Source: Betaproteobacteria bacterium Ga0077523 (GTDB lineage: Bacteria; Pseudomonadota; Gammaproteobacteria; Burkholderiales; Ga0077523). Taken from it: DNA of 64,000 bases. Where the stretch lies: positions 1 to 64,000 of the forward strand of contig LNDQ01000108.1 of NCBI GenBank assembly GCA_001464695.1, written 5' to 3'. Positions within the stretch are counted from its first letter, which is position 1. Each line of letters begins with the position of its first letter. Below are positions 1-7,053 of this stretch, piece after piece. Below the pieces are notes generated by a model that was not told where the DNA came from, ran no database searches, and saw nothing but the letters and a program-made list of their open reading frames with translations. Both the position numbers and the translations under genes were made by a program.

Positions 1-1
1 C

Positions 2-592
2 GCGTACACGATGCCGCTGTGGACCGTGCTGCTCTCCACGCCGATCCTGCACGAGAAGCTCACGCGGCGCCGGCTGGCCGGCGTGACCTTGGGGATGGCC
101 GGCCTGGCGTTGCTGCTGGTTGCGGAGCTCGCCTCGCTCAAGGCTGCGCCGCTCGGGGCCCTGCTGATCATCGGTGCCGCCTTTTGCTGGGCAACCGGAA
201 CGACTCTCACCAAGAAGTATCGCAGCTCGCTGCCCACCACCAGCTTCACCGCCTGGAACCTGTTCCTGGGCGGCATTCCGCTGGCGATCGGCGCGCTGCT
301 GCTCGAGCCTTCGCAGTGGCGTCCGATCGGGCCGTCGGCCATGGTCGGACTCGTCTACAACATGATCGTGGCGTTCATCATCTGCCACTGGATCTGGTTC
401 AAGATCGTTTCGCTCGCCCCGGCGGGCGTCTCGGCGCTGGGCACGCTGACGATTCCGGTGGTGGCCGTGTTCAGCGGCATGCTGGTGCTCGGAGAACGGC
501 CGGAATGGTCGGATTACGCCGCCCTCGCCCTGATCGTCGCCGCCGTGGCGACCGTGCTGATCCCCCGCCGCCAACCCGGCACGGCACCTTAA
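2..592 (+). CDS. DMT/EamA family transporter (5'-truncated)
   Basis: This is the C-terminal part of an inner-membrane drug/metabolite (EamA) transporter; the reading frame is open to the left edge, so the true start lies outside the window. About 193 residues are visible from the first Met. They begin at the end of the first EamA repeat, with the motif PILHEKLTRRRLAGVTLGMA that is typical of the helix 4/5 region. Five or six hydrophobic helices follow, carrying the second EamA repeat (GALLIIGAAFCWATGTTLTKK onward) and ending in LGERPEWSDYAALALIVAA, the usual final helix of the family. Substrates of these exporters cannot be read from sequence. The C-terminus is short and basic (PRRQPGTAP), which fits a cytoplasmic end. 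No operon partner is visible; the next gene starts 148 bp downstream. Confidence 0.85.
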   Translation, partial: AYTMPLWTVLLSTPILHEKLTRRRLAGVTLGMAGLALLLVAELASLKAAPLGALLIIGAAFCWATGTTLTKKYRSSLPTTSFTAWNLFLGGIPLAIGALLLEPSQWRPIGPSAMVGLVYNMIVAFIICHWIWFKIVSLAPAGVSALGTLTIPVVAVFSGMLVLGERPEWSDYAALALIVAAVATVLIPRRQPGTAP

Positions 593-740
593 GCCCCTGG
601 GGTCCGATGCCGTTAAGGCTAAGGCGCAGGCGGCCTTGGCAGAGAAGTTGCTGACACTCCGGTTGCGCTCCGATGGAGCCAGCCCGACGCTCCGTCGGAT
701 GTCATCAACTTACTGTTTTCAATAAGAAATCAAAACTGCC

Positions 741-1409
741 ATGCGCCTGAAGACCGTGTTCCTCGCCTGCGCGTTCGGGGGTATTGCCCTGACGCAGAGC
801 GGCCTTGCCGCTGCCGACATCTACAAGTGCAACCAGGCCGACGGGACCCCGCTCTTCACCAACGTCCCCGAAGATCCGCGCTGCCAGCTCCACATCAAGC
901 TCAACAAGGAGCCCTCGGCGGTGTCGAAGATCGTCGAGGATCGCGCCGCCCGCCGCTACTCGCCGGTCGCTCGCGGCCGGTACGACGACCATGTCCAGGC
1001 CGCTGCACGCCAGCACGGTGTCGATGCCGCCCTTATCCACGCGGTGATCTCGGCCGAATCCGGATACAACCAGTTCGCCCGTTCGCCCAAGGGCGCGCGC
1101 GGACTGATGCAGCTCATTCCCGAGACGGGTGCGCGCTACGGCGCGACCAACCTGCTCGATCCGCGCCAGAACATCGACGCCGGCACGCGCTACCTCAAGG
1201 ACCTGATGGGCATGTTCGGCAACGACATGCGCCTGGCACTGGCCGCGTACAACGCCGGCGAAGGTGCGGTGATCCGCTACGGCAACATTCCGCCGTACCA
1301 GGAAACGCGTCAGTACGTACCGAAGGTACTCGCGTACTACAAGCGCTATAGCAAACCCGGCGTCGCCGGCACGATCCACATCCGCAAGACGTCCACGACG
1401 ACGAGCTGA
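741..1409 (+). CDS. Secreted lytic transglycosylase, DUF4124 + SLT domains
   Basis: A periplasmic enzyme that should cleave the MurNAc-GlcNAc bond of peptidoglycan. A signal peptide covers residues 1-25 (positive start, hydrophobic core, cleavage near GLAAA/D). A short DUF4124 domain follows (IYKCNQADGTPLFTNVP), a module common on secreted betaproteobacterial proteins. The C-terminal half is a soluble lytic transglycosylase fold: the catalytic Glu is E106 in AVISAESGYNQFA, followed by the family motifs GLMQLIPETGARYG and LALAAYNAGEGAV and a final YVPKVLAYYKRY helix. At 222 residues it is a small, stand-alone transglycosylase. The upstream gap of about 150 bp is AT-richer just before the start, but no strong Shine-Dalgarno is seen. 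The next gene is convergent, ending 5 bp away. Confidence 0.9.
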   Translation: MRLKTVFLACAFGGIALTQSGLAAADIYKCNQADGTPLFTNVPEDPRCQLHIKLNKEPSAVSKIVEDRAARRYSPVARGRYDDHVQAAARQHGVDAALIHAVISAESGYNQFARSPKGARGLMQLIPETGARYGATNLLDPRQNIDAGTRYLKDLMGMFGNDMRLALAAYNAGEGAVIRYGNIPPYQETRQYVPKVLAYYKRYSKPGVAGTIHIRKTSTTTS

Positions 1410-1413
1410 TGCT

Positions 1414-2322
1414 TCAGTAGCGCAGCGGGCCCAATGCCGCTGCGAATCGCCGAGCGCATTCGAGCCCGAATGCAGATGGCGCCAGTGCCGGTGAGCGGTC
1501 GTACACGGCCTCGCCGAACCCCATGCGCAACAACGCGATGCGCTTGCCATAGCAGACGAGCGTGTCGAGCGACTGCATGCCGAAGATGATGGCCGGCAGC
1601 ACTTCGCGATAGACGGCTTCCGCCTCGGCATCGCGGCCGGCCCGCATGGCTTCGAAGATACGCACCTGCCAGTCGAAGGTGTCGGTCGCCGGGATCATGC
1701 CGGCGCAACCCGCGCGCAGATTGTCGGGCAACTCCTGCCCATTGCGGCCGTTGAACACCGCGAGCCGGCCGCCGGTTTCCTCGATGACGCGGCGGATCTG
1801 AATCACCGGGCCTTCGCCCTTCAGCACCGTGAAGTTGGGATGCTCACGCGCCAGTTCGGCGATGCCTTCGGCGGACACTCCGACACCCGTGTATTCCGGT
1901 GCGTTCTGGATCGCCACCGGAAAATCCAGTGCGTCCATCACCGCACCGAAGTGCCGGCGGTAGTACGCTTCGGTCTCCCCGCGATCCGGCGGCGGTTGCA
2001 GGATGACCCACGCCGCACCGGACGCGCGAGCGAACCGTGCCTGCTCGACCTGCTGCGCGACACTGCCCGGTGCCACGGTGATAGCGAGCGGCAAACGCCC
2101 GTCGAGATCCTGCGCGACCCACTCGATCAGCGTTCGCCGTTCGCCCGCGCCGAGCTTGTTCACCTCCGTGGCGAGACCGAGCACTGCGACGCCATGGGCG
2201 CGACCCGCCACGGCCGCCTGGACCTGGGCACGCATGAGTTCGCGTTCGAGTTCGCCATTGCGACCGAAGCACGCATACAGCATCGGATAGATGCCCTGGA
2301 ATGGCGCGTTCCGGTCGCTCAT
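1414..2322 (-). CDS. DapA-like (dihydrodipicolinate synthase family) aldolase/lyase
   Basis: A 302-residue TIM-barrel protein of the DHDPS/N-acetylneuraminate lyase family, which condenses or cleaves 2-oxo acids through a Schiff-base lysine. The likely Schiff-base residue is K168, in NFTVLKGEG. The N-terminal substrate loop is unusual: where classical enzymes have GTTGE this one reads VLGLATEVNKL. The usual YNxP motif before the lysine is replaced by IQNAPEY near residue 138, so the Tyr that relays protons in classical DapA is missing at that place. It is therefore unlikely to be the lysine-pathway DapA, and the substrate is unknown. The start chosen is MSDRNAPFQGIYP, which begins directly with the conserved GIYP strand; longer in-frame extension would run into the divergent gene. 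It is head-to-head with the RraA-like gene, with 78 bp between starts, suggesting a shared control region and related catabolism. Confidence 0.8.
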   Translation of the reverse strand: MSDRNAPFQGIYPMLYACFGRNGELERELMRAQVQAAVAGRAHGVAVLGLATEVNKLGAGERRTLIEWVAQDLDGRLPLAITVAPGSVAQQVEQARFARASGAAWVILQPPPDRGETEAYYRRHFGAVMDALDFPVAIQNAPEYTGVGVSAEGIAELAREHPNFTVLKGEGPVIQIRRVIEETGGRLAVFNGRNGQELPDNLRAGCAGMIPATDTFDWQVRIFEAMRAGRDAEAEAVYREVLPAIIFGMQSLDTLVCYGKRIALLRMGFGEAVYDRSPALAPSAFGLECARRFAAALGPLRY

Positions 2323-2400
2323 CGGCGCGCTCGAGTCCGGCCCGTCACCCAAGGGGCGTATGATTTCTTCACTATCGGCGACACTGGGTGGGGGAAAGGG

Positions 2401-3141
2401 ATGTTTCGAGCAAGGAGATGGTTCGCGGTCATCGTCACGGCCGCCATCGCGACGGTCGCAACGGCAGCCGACGTCACGCCCGTGACGCACGACGAGATTC
2501 TCGCCGCGCTGCGCGACCCGATCAACAGCACCGGCAACATCGCCGATGCCGTGGACGAGGCCACCGGCGCGCGCGGCTGGATGTCGGCCGACATGAAGCC
2601 GCTCATCGATACCAAGATCGTGGGGCGTGCTGCGACCGCGTTGATGCGCCCGGTGCTGCGCAACGACACGCGCAAGTACCAGAACCACATGCTCGAGATT
2701 CTCGATCAGGCGGAACCCGGTAGCGTGCTGGTGTACGTGATGCAGGACGGCCTCGAGATCGCAGCCATGGGCAACCTCATGGCGACCACCGCGAAAGTGC
2801 GCGGACTCGAAGGGGCGGTGATCGACGGTGCCGTGCGCGACATCACGGAGATCCGACAGATCGGACTGCCGGTGTGGTCGCGGCGGGTCAGCCCCGCCAC
2901 TTCAGTGGGCCGCATGGTGAGCGTCGACAAGCAGATTCCGGTGCTGTGCGGCGGCGTGATGGTGCATCCGGGCGATTACATCGTGGCGGACGCCGATGGC
3001 GCGGTCGTGGTGCCGCAAGCTTCGGCAGCGCAGGTGCTGGCACTGCTCAAGGCGTACGCCGACAAGGAAACGAAGATGGTCCCGATCATCGAGGAGACCA
3101 GGTCGATGCTGAAGGCGCTGGAGCGCTACAACCGCTACTGA
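2401..3141 (+). CDS. RraA/HMG-aldolase-like protein with an N-terminal signal peptide
   Basis: A 246-residue member of the RraA/4-hydroxy-4-methyl-2-oxoglutarate aldolase superfamily (often mis-named dimethylmenaquinone methyltransferase). The core motif is present: EGAVIDGAVRDITEI, holding the G-x-x-D-G-x-x-R-D pattern that binds the 2-oxo acid and divalent metal in HMG aldolases, followed by GLPVWSRRVSP and HPGDYIVADADGAVVVP. The unusual part is the first 23 residues, MFRARRWFAVIVTAAIATVATAA, which form a convincing Sec signal peptide; family members are normally cytoplasmic. The start is supported by a strong GGGGGAAAGGG ribosome site just upstream. The next gene, an intradiol dioxygenase that also carries an export signal, begins 23 bp after this stop, so the two are probably one operon acting outside the cytoplasm on aromatic-derived acids. 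That pathway role is inference. Confidence 0.82.
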   Translation: MFRARRWFAVIVTAAIATVATAADVTPVTHDEILAALRDPINSTGNIADAVDEATGARGWMSADMKPLIDTKIVGRAATALMRPVLRNDTRKYQNHMLEILDQAEPGSVLVYVMQDGLEIAAMGNLMATTAKVRGLEGAVIDGAVRDITEIRQIGLPVWSRRVSPATSVGRMVSVDKQIPVLCGGVMVHPGDYIVADADGAVVVPQASAAQVLALLKAYADKETKMVPIIEETRSMLKALERYNRY

Positions 3142-3164
3142 GCGAGCGGCGCGAGGTGAAGGCA

Positions 3165-3830
3165 ATGAACGAGTTTTCGACTGCACGCCGGCGCCTCGCG
3201 GGGGCCGCTGCCATCGCGATCACCCAATTGGCCGGCGTCAAAGGTGCGCTGGCGGAACTCGTCGCCACCCCGGCGCAAATGCGCGGGCCGTTCTATCCCG
3301 TGACCTTGCCGCTCGACCGCGACAACGATCTCGTCAAGATCGCAGGCGGCAACGGCTTGGCACACGGCACCATCACCGACGTGGCCGGTCGCATTCTCGA
3401 CACTGACGGCAGGCCGGTCGCCGGTGTCAAGATCGAGATCTGGCAGGTGAACGGGTACGGTCGCTACCACCATCCGGGCGATGACAGCGATCTGCCGCTC
3501 GACCCGAACTTCCAGGGCTTTGGTGAGACCGTGAGCAACGACGACGGCGGCTATCGGTTCCGGACGGTGAAGCCGATCGCTTACCCGGGTCGTGCACCGC
3601 ACATCCACTTCGCGTTGACCGGTCGCGGCTTCGGCCCCTTCTACACGCAGATGTACCTCGCCGGTGCGCCGGAGAACGCCGGCGACTTCCTGCTGCGCGG
3701 CATCAGCGACCGCAAGGCGCGCGAAGCCCTGATCGTCGCTCTGGAGCGCTCGCCAAACGCCGGCAGCGAACTGGCTGGGCGCTTCGACGTCGTGCTGGGC
3801 AGCGCGATGCTGTCGAGGCATCGCGCATGA
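3165..3830 (+). CDS. Exported intradiol ring-cleavage dioxygenase (protocatechuate 3,4-dioxygenase beta-like)
   Basis: A 221-residue non-heme Fe(III) intradiol dioxygenase, the type that opens catechol-like rings between the two hydroxyl carbons. All four expected iron ligands can be placed: the Tyr in NGYGRYHHPGDD, the Tyr in KPIAYPGRAPHIHF, and the two His of PHIHF. The fold order (GTITDVAGRILDTDGRPVAGVKIEIWQVNG) matches the single-subunit PcaH-like family. The first 31 residues contain a twin-arginine-like stretch (ARRRLAGAAAIAITQLAGV) ending in GALA, so Tat export is likely. That is sensible for an iron enzyme folded in the cytoplasm and is common in this exported subgroup. A GAGGTGAAGG ribosome site supports the start. 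It follows the RraA-like gene closely and overlaps the next small gene by 4 bp (ATGA), indicating co-transcription. The true substrate is unknown. Confidence 0.85.
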   Translation: MNEFSTARRRLAGAAAIAITQLAGVKGALAELVATPAQMRGPFYPVTLPLDRDNDLVKIAGGNGLAHGTITDVAGRILDTDGRPVAGVKIEIWQVNGYGRYHHPGDDSDLPLDPNFQGFGETVSNDDGGYRFRTVKPIAYPGRAPHIHFALTGRGFGPFYTQMYLAGAPENAGDFLLRGISDRKAREALIVALERSPNAGSELAGRFDVVLGSAMLSRHRA

Positions 3831-4039
3831 CCGAAGAGACGGTGCCGAAGGCCGCGATGCTGCACCGCCTCGCGGAGCTCAAGCTGGAGCACAGCGATCT
3901 CGACGACGTCATCGCGCGCGTCATCGACGATCCCGGTCACGACGAGCTGCGCCTGCGCCGCTTGAAAAAACGCAAACTGCTCATCAAGGACCAGATCGCG
4001 TGGCTGGAGCGGCAGATCGATCCGGACGAGCCGGCGTAG
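3827..4039 (+). CDS. DUF465/YdcH-like small helical protein
   Basis: A 70-residue protein of the DUF465 (YdcH) family: a predicted helical hairpin, with LHRLAELKLEHSDLDDVIARV for the first helix and ELRLRRLKKRKLLIKDQIAWLERQI for the second. The second helix matches the family signature, in which a KKRKLxLKDxI stretch is nearly constant. Members are small cytoplasmic proteins of unknown function found widely in proteobacteria. The start overlaps the dioxygenase stop by 4 bp (ATGA), so translation is probably coupled. There is no sign of export. Whether it has any link to the catabolic genes beyond sharing their transcript cannot be told from sequence. Confidence 0.82.
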   Translation: MTEETVPKAAMLHRLAELKLEHSDLDDVIARVIDDPGHDELRLRRLKKRKLLIKDQIAWLERQIDPDEPA

Positions 4040-4045
4040 ACTTCA

Positions 4046-4330
4046 CTACGGAATCTTGTAGTACCTGCCCGCGAGATATTCGGTGACGCTGTCGATGTCG
4101 TACGGGGTCCAGCGCAGTTTGGTGTTCTCCTGCCAGCGCTGCACCTGCTGCCGGACTTCGAGGTAGGTATTGGCGATCCGGTCTTCGCGGGTGTAAACGG
4201 AAGTCGTATGACAGATGACGCAATGGGTATCGTGCAGCGACTGGCCGCGCTCGAGATCGGCGGCGACGGACGGCCCCCCGATCATCGCCACCGCGGCACC
4301 GGCCAGCAGTACACCAATCGGCTTTTGCAT
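4046..4330 (-). CDS. Small secreted c-type cytochrome without an evident distal ligand
   Basis: A 94-residue protein with a signal peptide (MQKPIGVLLAGAAVAMIGGPSVAA) and one heme-attachment motif CVICH at residues 37-41. The mature part is about 70 residues, so it is a minimal monoheme cytochrome of the periplasm. After the CxxCH there is no Met and no His at all; the C-terminal part reads KLRWTPYDIDSVTEYLAGRYYKIP. The normal class I His/Met coordination is thus impossible, and the heme is either five-coordinate or bound by another residue such as Asn, Lys or an upstream His (H33 or H36). The pattern recalls small green-heme-type cytochromes, but I give this only as a resemblance. A perfect GAGGAGG ribosome site sits just before the chosen ATG. 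The gene is convergent with the DUF465 gene, 6 bp away. Confidence 0.85.
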   Translation of the reverse strand: MQKPIGVLLAGAAVAMIGGPSVAADLERGQSLHDTHCVICHTTSVYTREDRIANTYLEVRQQVQRWQENTKLRWTPYDIDSVTEYLAGRYYKIP

Positions 4331-4440
4331 CGTTATCCTCCTCAAAGTACACGGAAATCCGCGGTTGCAAGGCGCTGCGCCACGAGCCGTTTGAACCGGC
4401 CGCGTCGAACCATATCTAACCGACATCTTCCCCTCGGGCG

Positions 4441-4899
4441 ATGAAACCCATCTTGATCCTGGTCATGCTCACGGCAGCCGTCCTGACGGTGACCACGCTG
4501 GTCGCGGCGGCCGCAGTGGCGTTCTTCTGGGGCGGGGCAACCGGCATGGCTGGGGACGCCCGCGCGAGCTCCGGGTTGATGGCTGCGATCTATGCACCGT
4601 TCGCGCTGGTGGCACTGCTGCTGCCGACCATGGCAGCACCCATGGCGCGCCTCGCCCTGCGCTACGGCGGCAATCGCGCAGCGGCGGCGCACCTCATCCA
4701 GCCGCTCTGGCTGTTGGCGGCCCTGGTGTTCGTTGCGGCCGAGGCGCTCATCGCCGCCATCCGTACCGTCGCCGGGGACGGGGCGTATTCCACCCCGCTC
4801 TTCATGCACCTCCTGCTGGCGGGCTACTCCGCCGCGGGCGCTTACCTCCTGAGGAGAGGTCCGGACCATGTCAGCCAATCGACCATCGACACGCCGTAG
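4441..4899 (+). CDS. Small integral membrane protein, unknown function
   Basis: A 152-residue protein with four predicted membrane helices: roughly residues 5-30 (ILILVMLTAAVLTVTTLVAA), 45-68 (LMAAIYAPFALVALLLPTMAA), 84-106 (IQPLWLLAALVFVAAEALIAA) and 121-138 (LFMHLLLAGYSAAGAYLL). I do not recognise a family. The C-terminus overlaps the start of the following lipoprotein gene by 32 bp, and that gene's ribosome site (GAGGAGAGG) lies within this coding sequence, which argues that both are real and co-translated. It is divergent from the small cytochrome c gene, with 110 bp between starts; no clear promoter hexamers were found there. Confidence 0.65.
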   Translation: MKPILILVMLTAAVLTVTTLVAAAAVAFFWGGATGMAGDARASSGLMAAIYAPFALVALLLPTMAAPMARLALRYGGNRAAAAHLIQPLWLLAALVFVAAEALIAAIRTVAGDGAYSTPLFMHLLLAGYSAAGAYLLRRGPDHVSQSTIDTP

Positions 4900-5260
4900 T
4901 GCGGCCGCCCTGGCGCTGCTCGCGGCTGTCGCTCTCGGTGCCTGCGCCACGACCGAGAAGCGCGTGCCGATGACCCTGGAGCAGGTGATCCAGCATTCGA
5001 AAGCGGGCACGCCGCCCCCCGACATCATCAACCAGCTCAAGGAGTCGCGGACGATCTTCGAGGTGTCAGGCTCGCAGTTCGCCAAGCTGCGCGAAGAAGG
5101 CGTCGACGACTCCGTGCTCGACTACATCCAGCGTACCTACGTCGCCAGCGTCGAGATGGACACCCGCCTGAGGTACCAGAGCATGTATTGGGGCTACGGG
5201 TGGGGCTATCCCTACCGGCCCTACTACGGGGGCGGGTGGCCGTACTGGTATCGGTGGTAG
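4868..5260 (+). CDS. Lipoprotein with aromatic Tyr/Trp/Gly-rich C-terminus
   Basis: A 130-residue envelope lipoprotein. The signal peptide RRSAAALALLAAVALGAC ends in a lipobox LGAC, giving a lipidated Cys at residue 26. The middle part (TLEQVIQHSKAGTPPPDIINQLKESRTIFEVSGSQF and onward, to GVDDSVLDYIQRTY) resembles the short repeat seen in many proteobacterial lipoproteins in which a helix pair predicts SGAQFAKLREEGVPDAVLDYIQ; its function is unknown. The last 30 residues are strikingly aromatic (YWGYGWGYPYRPYYGGGWPYWYRW), a low-complexity tail that could pack against cell wall or lipid. No residue after the lipid Cys is Asp, so outer-membrane sorting by Lol is expected. The neighbour upstream overlaps it. 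Confidence 0.8.
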   Translation: MSANRPSTRRSAAALALLAAVALGACATTEKRVPMTLEQVIQHSKAGTPPPDIINQLKESRTIFEVSGSQFAKLREEGVDDSVLDYIQRTYVASVEMDTRLRYQSMYWGYGWGYPYRPYYGGGWPYWYRW

Positions 5261-5261
5261 G

Positions 5262-6581
5262 TCAGGCCGGGGTCGACGCCGCCGCGTCGAGAACGGCATA
5301 GGCCTCGGGTAGCCCCGACACCTTCACCCGCGCCGCACCGCACGCCAGGCCGCGCTCACGCTCCCAGCGGTCGAGCTGCTGCCAGGCGGCGAAATCGATC
5401 GGCCTGACGGCGCGCGCGCGCAATAGCGCTTCGATGGCCGCACTCCCGGCACGAGGTTCGATCGCAGATCCGGATAGATCTTCCATGACGCACGCCGCTG
5501 TCTCGACAGCGTCGGCCCGGTTGGTTCCGATCACCCCGGTGGGGCCGCGCTTGAGCCAGCCGACGACGTAAAGCCCTGCCCGCGAGCCGGCACGAGTGGC
5601 GCGCACGCGCCCGCCGGCGTTCGGCACCACGCCACTTCTGTCGTCGAGCGGCACACCGGCCGGCGGCCGACCGCGATAGCCGATGCAGGTCACCGCGAGT
5701 CCGCACTGAATCACGCGCTCGGTGGTGGCCGCACCGGAAGAGTCTCGCAGCCGCAGGGCCGCGAGACGGCCAGCACCTTCGAATGCCACGGGCGCCGAGT
5801 AGAAATGAACATGCAGCGTGCGTTCGATGTACGGCGGATCGGGCCGGGCTGCGAGCGCCCGCCATTCGGAAACGAGATCCGTGGGCTCGCCCGCCTCGAA
5901 CACGGCGGCTTCCCGCGCGAAGCGCACGGCCAGGCCCGGCAGCGCGCCGAGCTCACGCAACTCCTTGACCGTGCATTTCGCGGCACCCGGGGCGCCCCGT
6001 GCGATGAGGTGCACTTCACGCACGCGACTCCCCGCCAAGGCCGCCAGGGCTGCCGGTGCGGCGTCGTGACCTGCCAGGTTGCCCACGTCGGTACACAGCA
6101 GGCGGCAGACATCCATCGCTACATTCCCCATGCCGATCACTGCGGCCGTCGGATGATCGAGCTGCGGTTGTACAGCGGCATCGTCGGGGTGCGCGTTGTA
6201 CCAGCCGACAAAGGTCGCCGAGCTCATCACGCCGTCCAGGGTCTCGCCAGTTACGCCGAGCTGGCGCCCGATGGGTGACCCACAAGCCAGGACCACGGCG
6301 TGATGATGCGCCTCCAGTTCCGCGAGTGTGACGTCACGTCCGACTTCGACGCCGCCGCAATAGCGGATACGCGGATCGGCGGCGATACGATCGAACACCG
6401 CAGTGACCGATTTCAGCTTCGGATGATCGGGCGCAACGCCGTAGCGGACCAGGCCATAGGGTGCGGGTAACCGCTCGTACAGACCGATGCTGCAGTCGAG
6501 TCCAGCGCGCAGCAGCGCCTCGGCGGTGTAGAAGCCCGCGGGCCCGCTGCCGACGATTGCGATCTGCGCCTGCACCGCCAC
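5262..6581 (-). CDS. Adrenodoxin-reductase-type ferredoxin--NADP+ reductase
   Basis: A 439-residue FAD enzyme of the FprA/adrenodoxin reductase family, moving electrons between NADPH and ferredoxin. The FAD-binding GxGxxG is IVGSGPAGFYTAEALL at residues 8-23; the family signature LPAPYGLVRYGVAPDHPKLKSV follows at about 40; the NADP-binding site is AAVIGMGNVAMDVCRLL near 150; the C-terminal part has PTGVIGTNRADAVETA, which closes over FAD. The start is a GTG, chosen because the FAD motif follows immediately. The gene is on the same strand and downstream of a 7Fe ferredoxin and a molybdopterin enzyme, with a composite palindromic repeat filling the 163 bp between ferredoxin stop and this start. 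The set looks like an electron-transfer chain, with this protein as the NADPH side; that is inference from context. Confidence 0.9.
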   Translation of the reverse strand: MAVQAQIAIVGSGPAGFYTAEALLRAGLDCSIGLYERLPAPYGLVRYGVAPDHPKLKSVTAVFDRIAADPRIRYCGGVEVGRDVTLAELEAHHHAVVLACGSPIGRQLGVTGETLDGVMSSATFVGWYNAHPDDAAVQPQLDHPTAAVIGMGNVAMDVCRLLCTDVGNLAGHDAAPAALAALAGSRVREVHLIARGAPGAAKCTVKELRELGALPGLAVRFAREAAVFEAGEPTDLVSEWRALAARPDPPYIERTLHVHFYSAPVAFEGAGRLAALRLRDSSGAATTERVIQCGLAVTCIGYRGRPPAGVPLDDRSGVVPNAGGRVRATRAGSRAGLYVVGWLKRGPTGVIGTNRADAVETAACVMEDLSGSAIEPRAGSAAIEALLRARAVRPIDFAAWQQLDRWERERGLACGAARVKVSGLPEAYAVLDAAASTPA

Positions 6582-6589
6582 GGCGGGAA

Positions 6590-6744
6590 CCGCTCAGCCC
6601 GACCCGGGCCTGCCATCGGCCGAAGGCCGATGGCATTCGGTAGGGACAGACATGCCGCAGAGCCTTTCCGAGTCCAGCCTCAGCCCACAAGCAGCCCGTC
6701 CCCCTTGGGGCGAGGCTGCAAGGGCTATCGGGGGGGACATCACC
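6590..6744 (-). repeat. Composite palindromic repeat (family R1 with an inner palindrome)
   Basis: Read on the minus strand, this begins TGATGTCCCCCCGATAG and ends CCCGGGTCGGGCTGA, the two ends of the main dispersed repeat of the window. Its middle carries a second palindrome with ATGCCATCGGCC/GGCCGATGGCA arms and a GTCTGTCC segment. The same composite arrangement occurs at 39435-39581 on the plus strand. The GGGCTGA end points toward the reductase start, about 10 bp away. Confidence 0.75.
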
Positions 6745-7053
6745 CTACGCGAACCCCAACGCCACGCGCTGCGCCTCGGCATCGGGCAACGCGGCCTGCT
6801 TGGCGCGCATCACCGGCAGTGGCGCTGCGCGCTCGGCGTTGATGGCGATCCACTCGCGCTGCGCCGCGGGCACGTCCACCAGATCGTAGATCGCCTTCAC
6901 CGGGCACAGCGGAATGCAGGCACCGCAATCGATGCACAGTCCGGGATCGATGTAGAGTCGCTCGGCGTCGCCGTGAAAACATTCGACCGGGCACACCGTC
7001 ACGCATTCGGTGAAGCGGCAACCGGTGCAGTTCGAGGTGACGACGTGGGTCAT
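6745..7053 (-). CDS. fdxA: 7Fe (3Fe-4S/4Fe-4S) ferredoxin, FdxA type
   Basis: A 102-residue ferredoxin. The first cluster site reads NCTGCRFTECVTVCPVECF and the second CIDCGACIPLCPVKAI. In FdxA-type proteins this spacing (C9, C17, C21 plus the last Cys of the second motif) binds a 3Fe-4S cluster, and the second CxxCxxC with the Cys of VCP binds a 4Fe-4S cluster. The C-terminal 35 residues (EWIAINAERAAPLPVMRAKQAALP and onward) are the usual amphipathic tail of this family. The start codon overlaps the stop of the upstream molybdopterin enzyme (ATGA), so the two proteins are translationally coupled and the ferredoxin is very likely its electron partner. Confidence 0.92.
   Translation of the reverse strand: MTHVVTSNCTGCRFTECVTVCPVECFHGDAERLYIDPGLCIDCGACIPLCPVKAIYDLVDVPAAQREWIAINAERAAPLPVMRAKQAALPDAEAQRVALGFA

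Noticed and set aside
4868..4899. Overlap of the membrane protein and lipoprotein genes as a sign that one is false
   Set aside because: Both have convincing features (membrane helices; signal peptide and lipobox) and the ribosome site sits inside the overlap region, so a real overlap is more likely.
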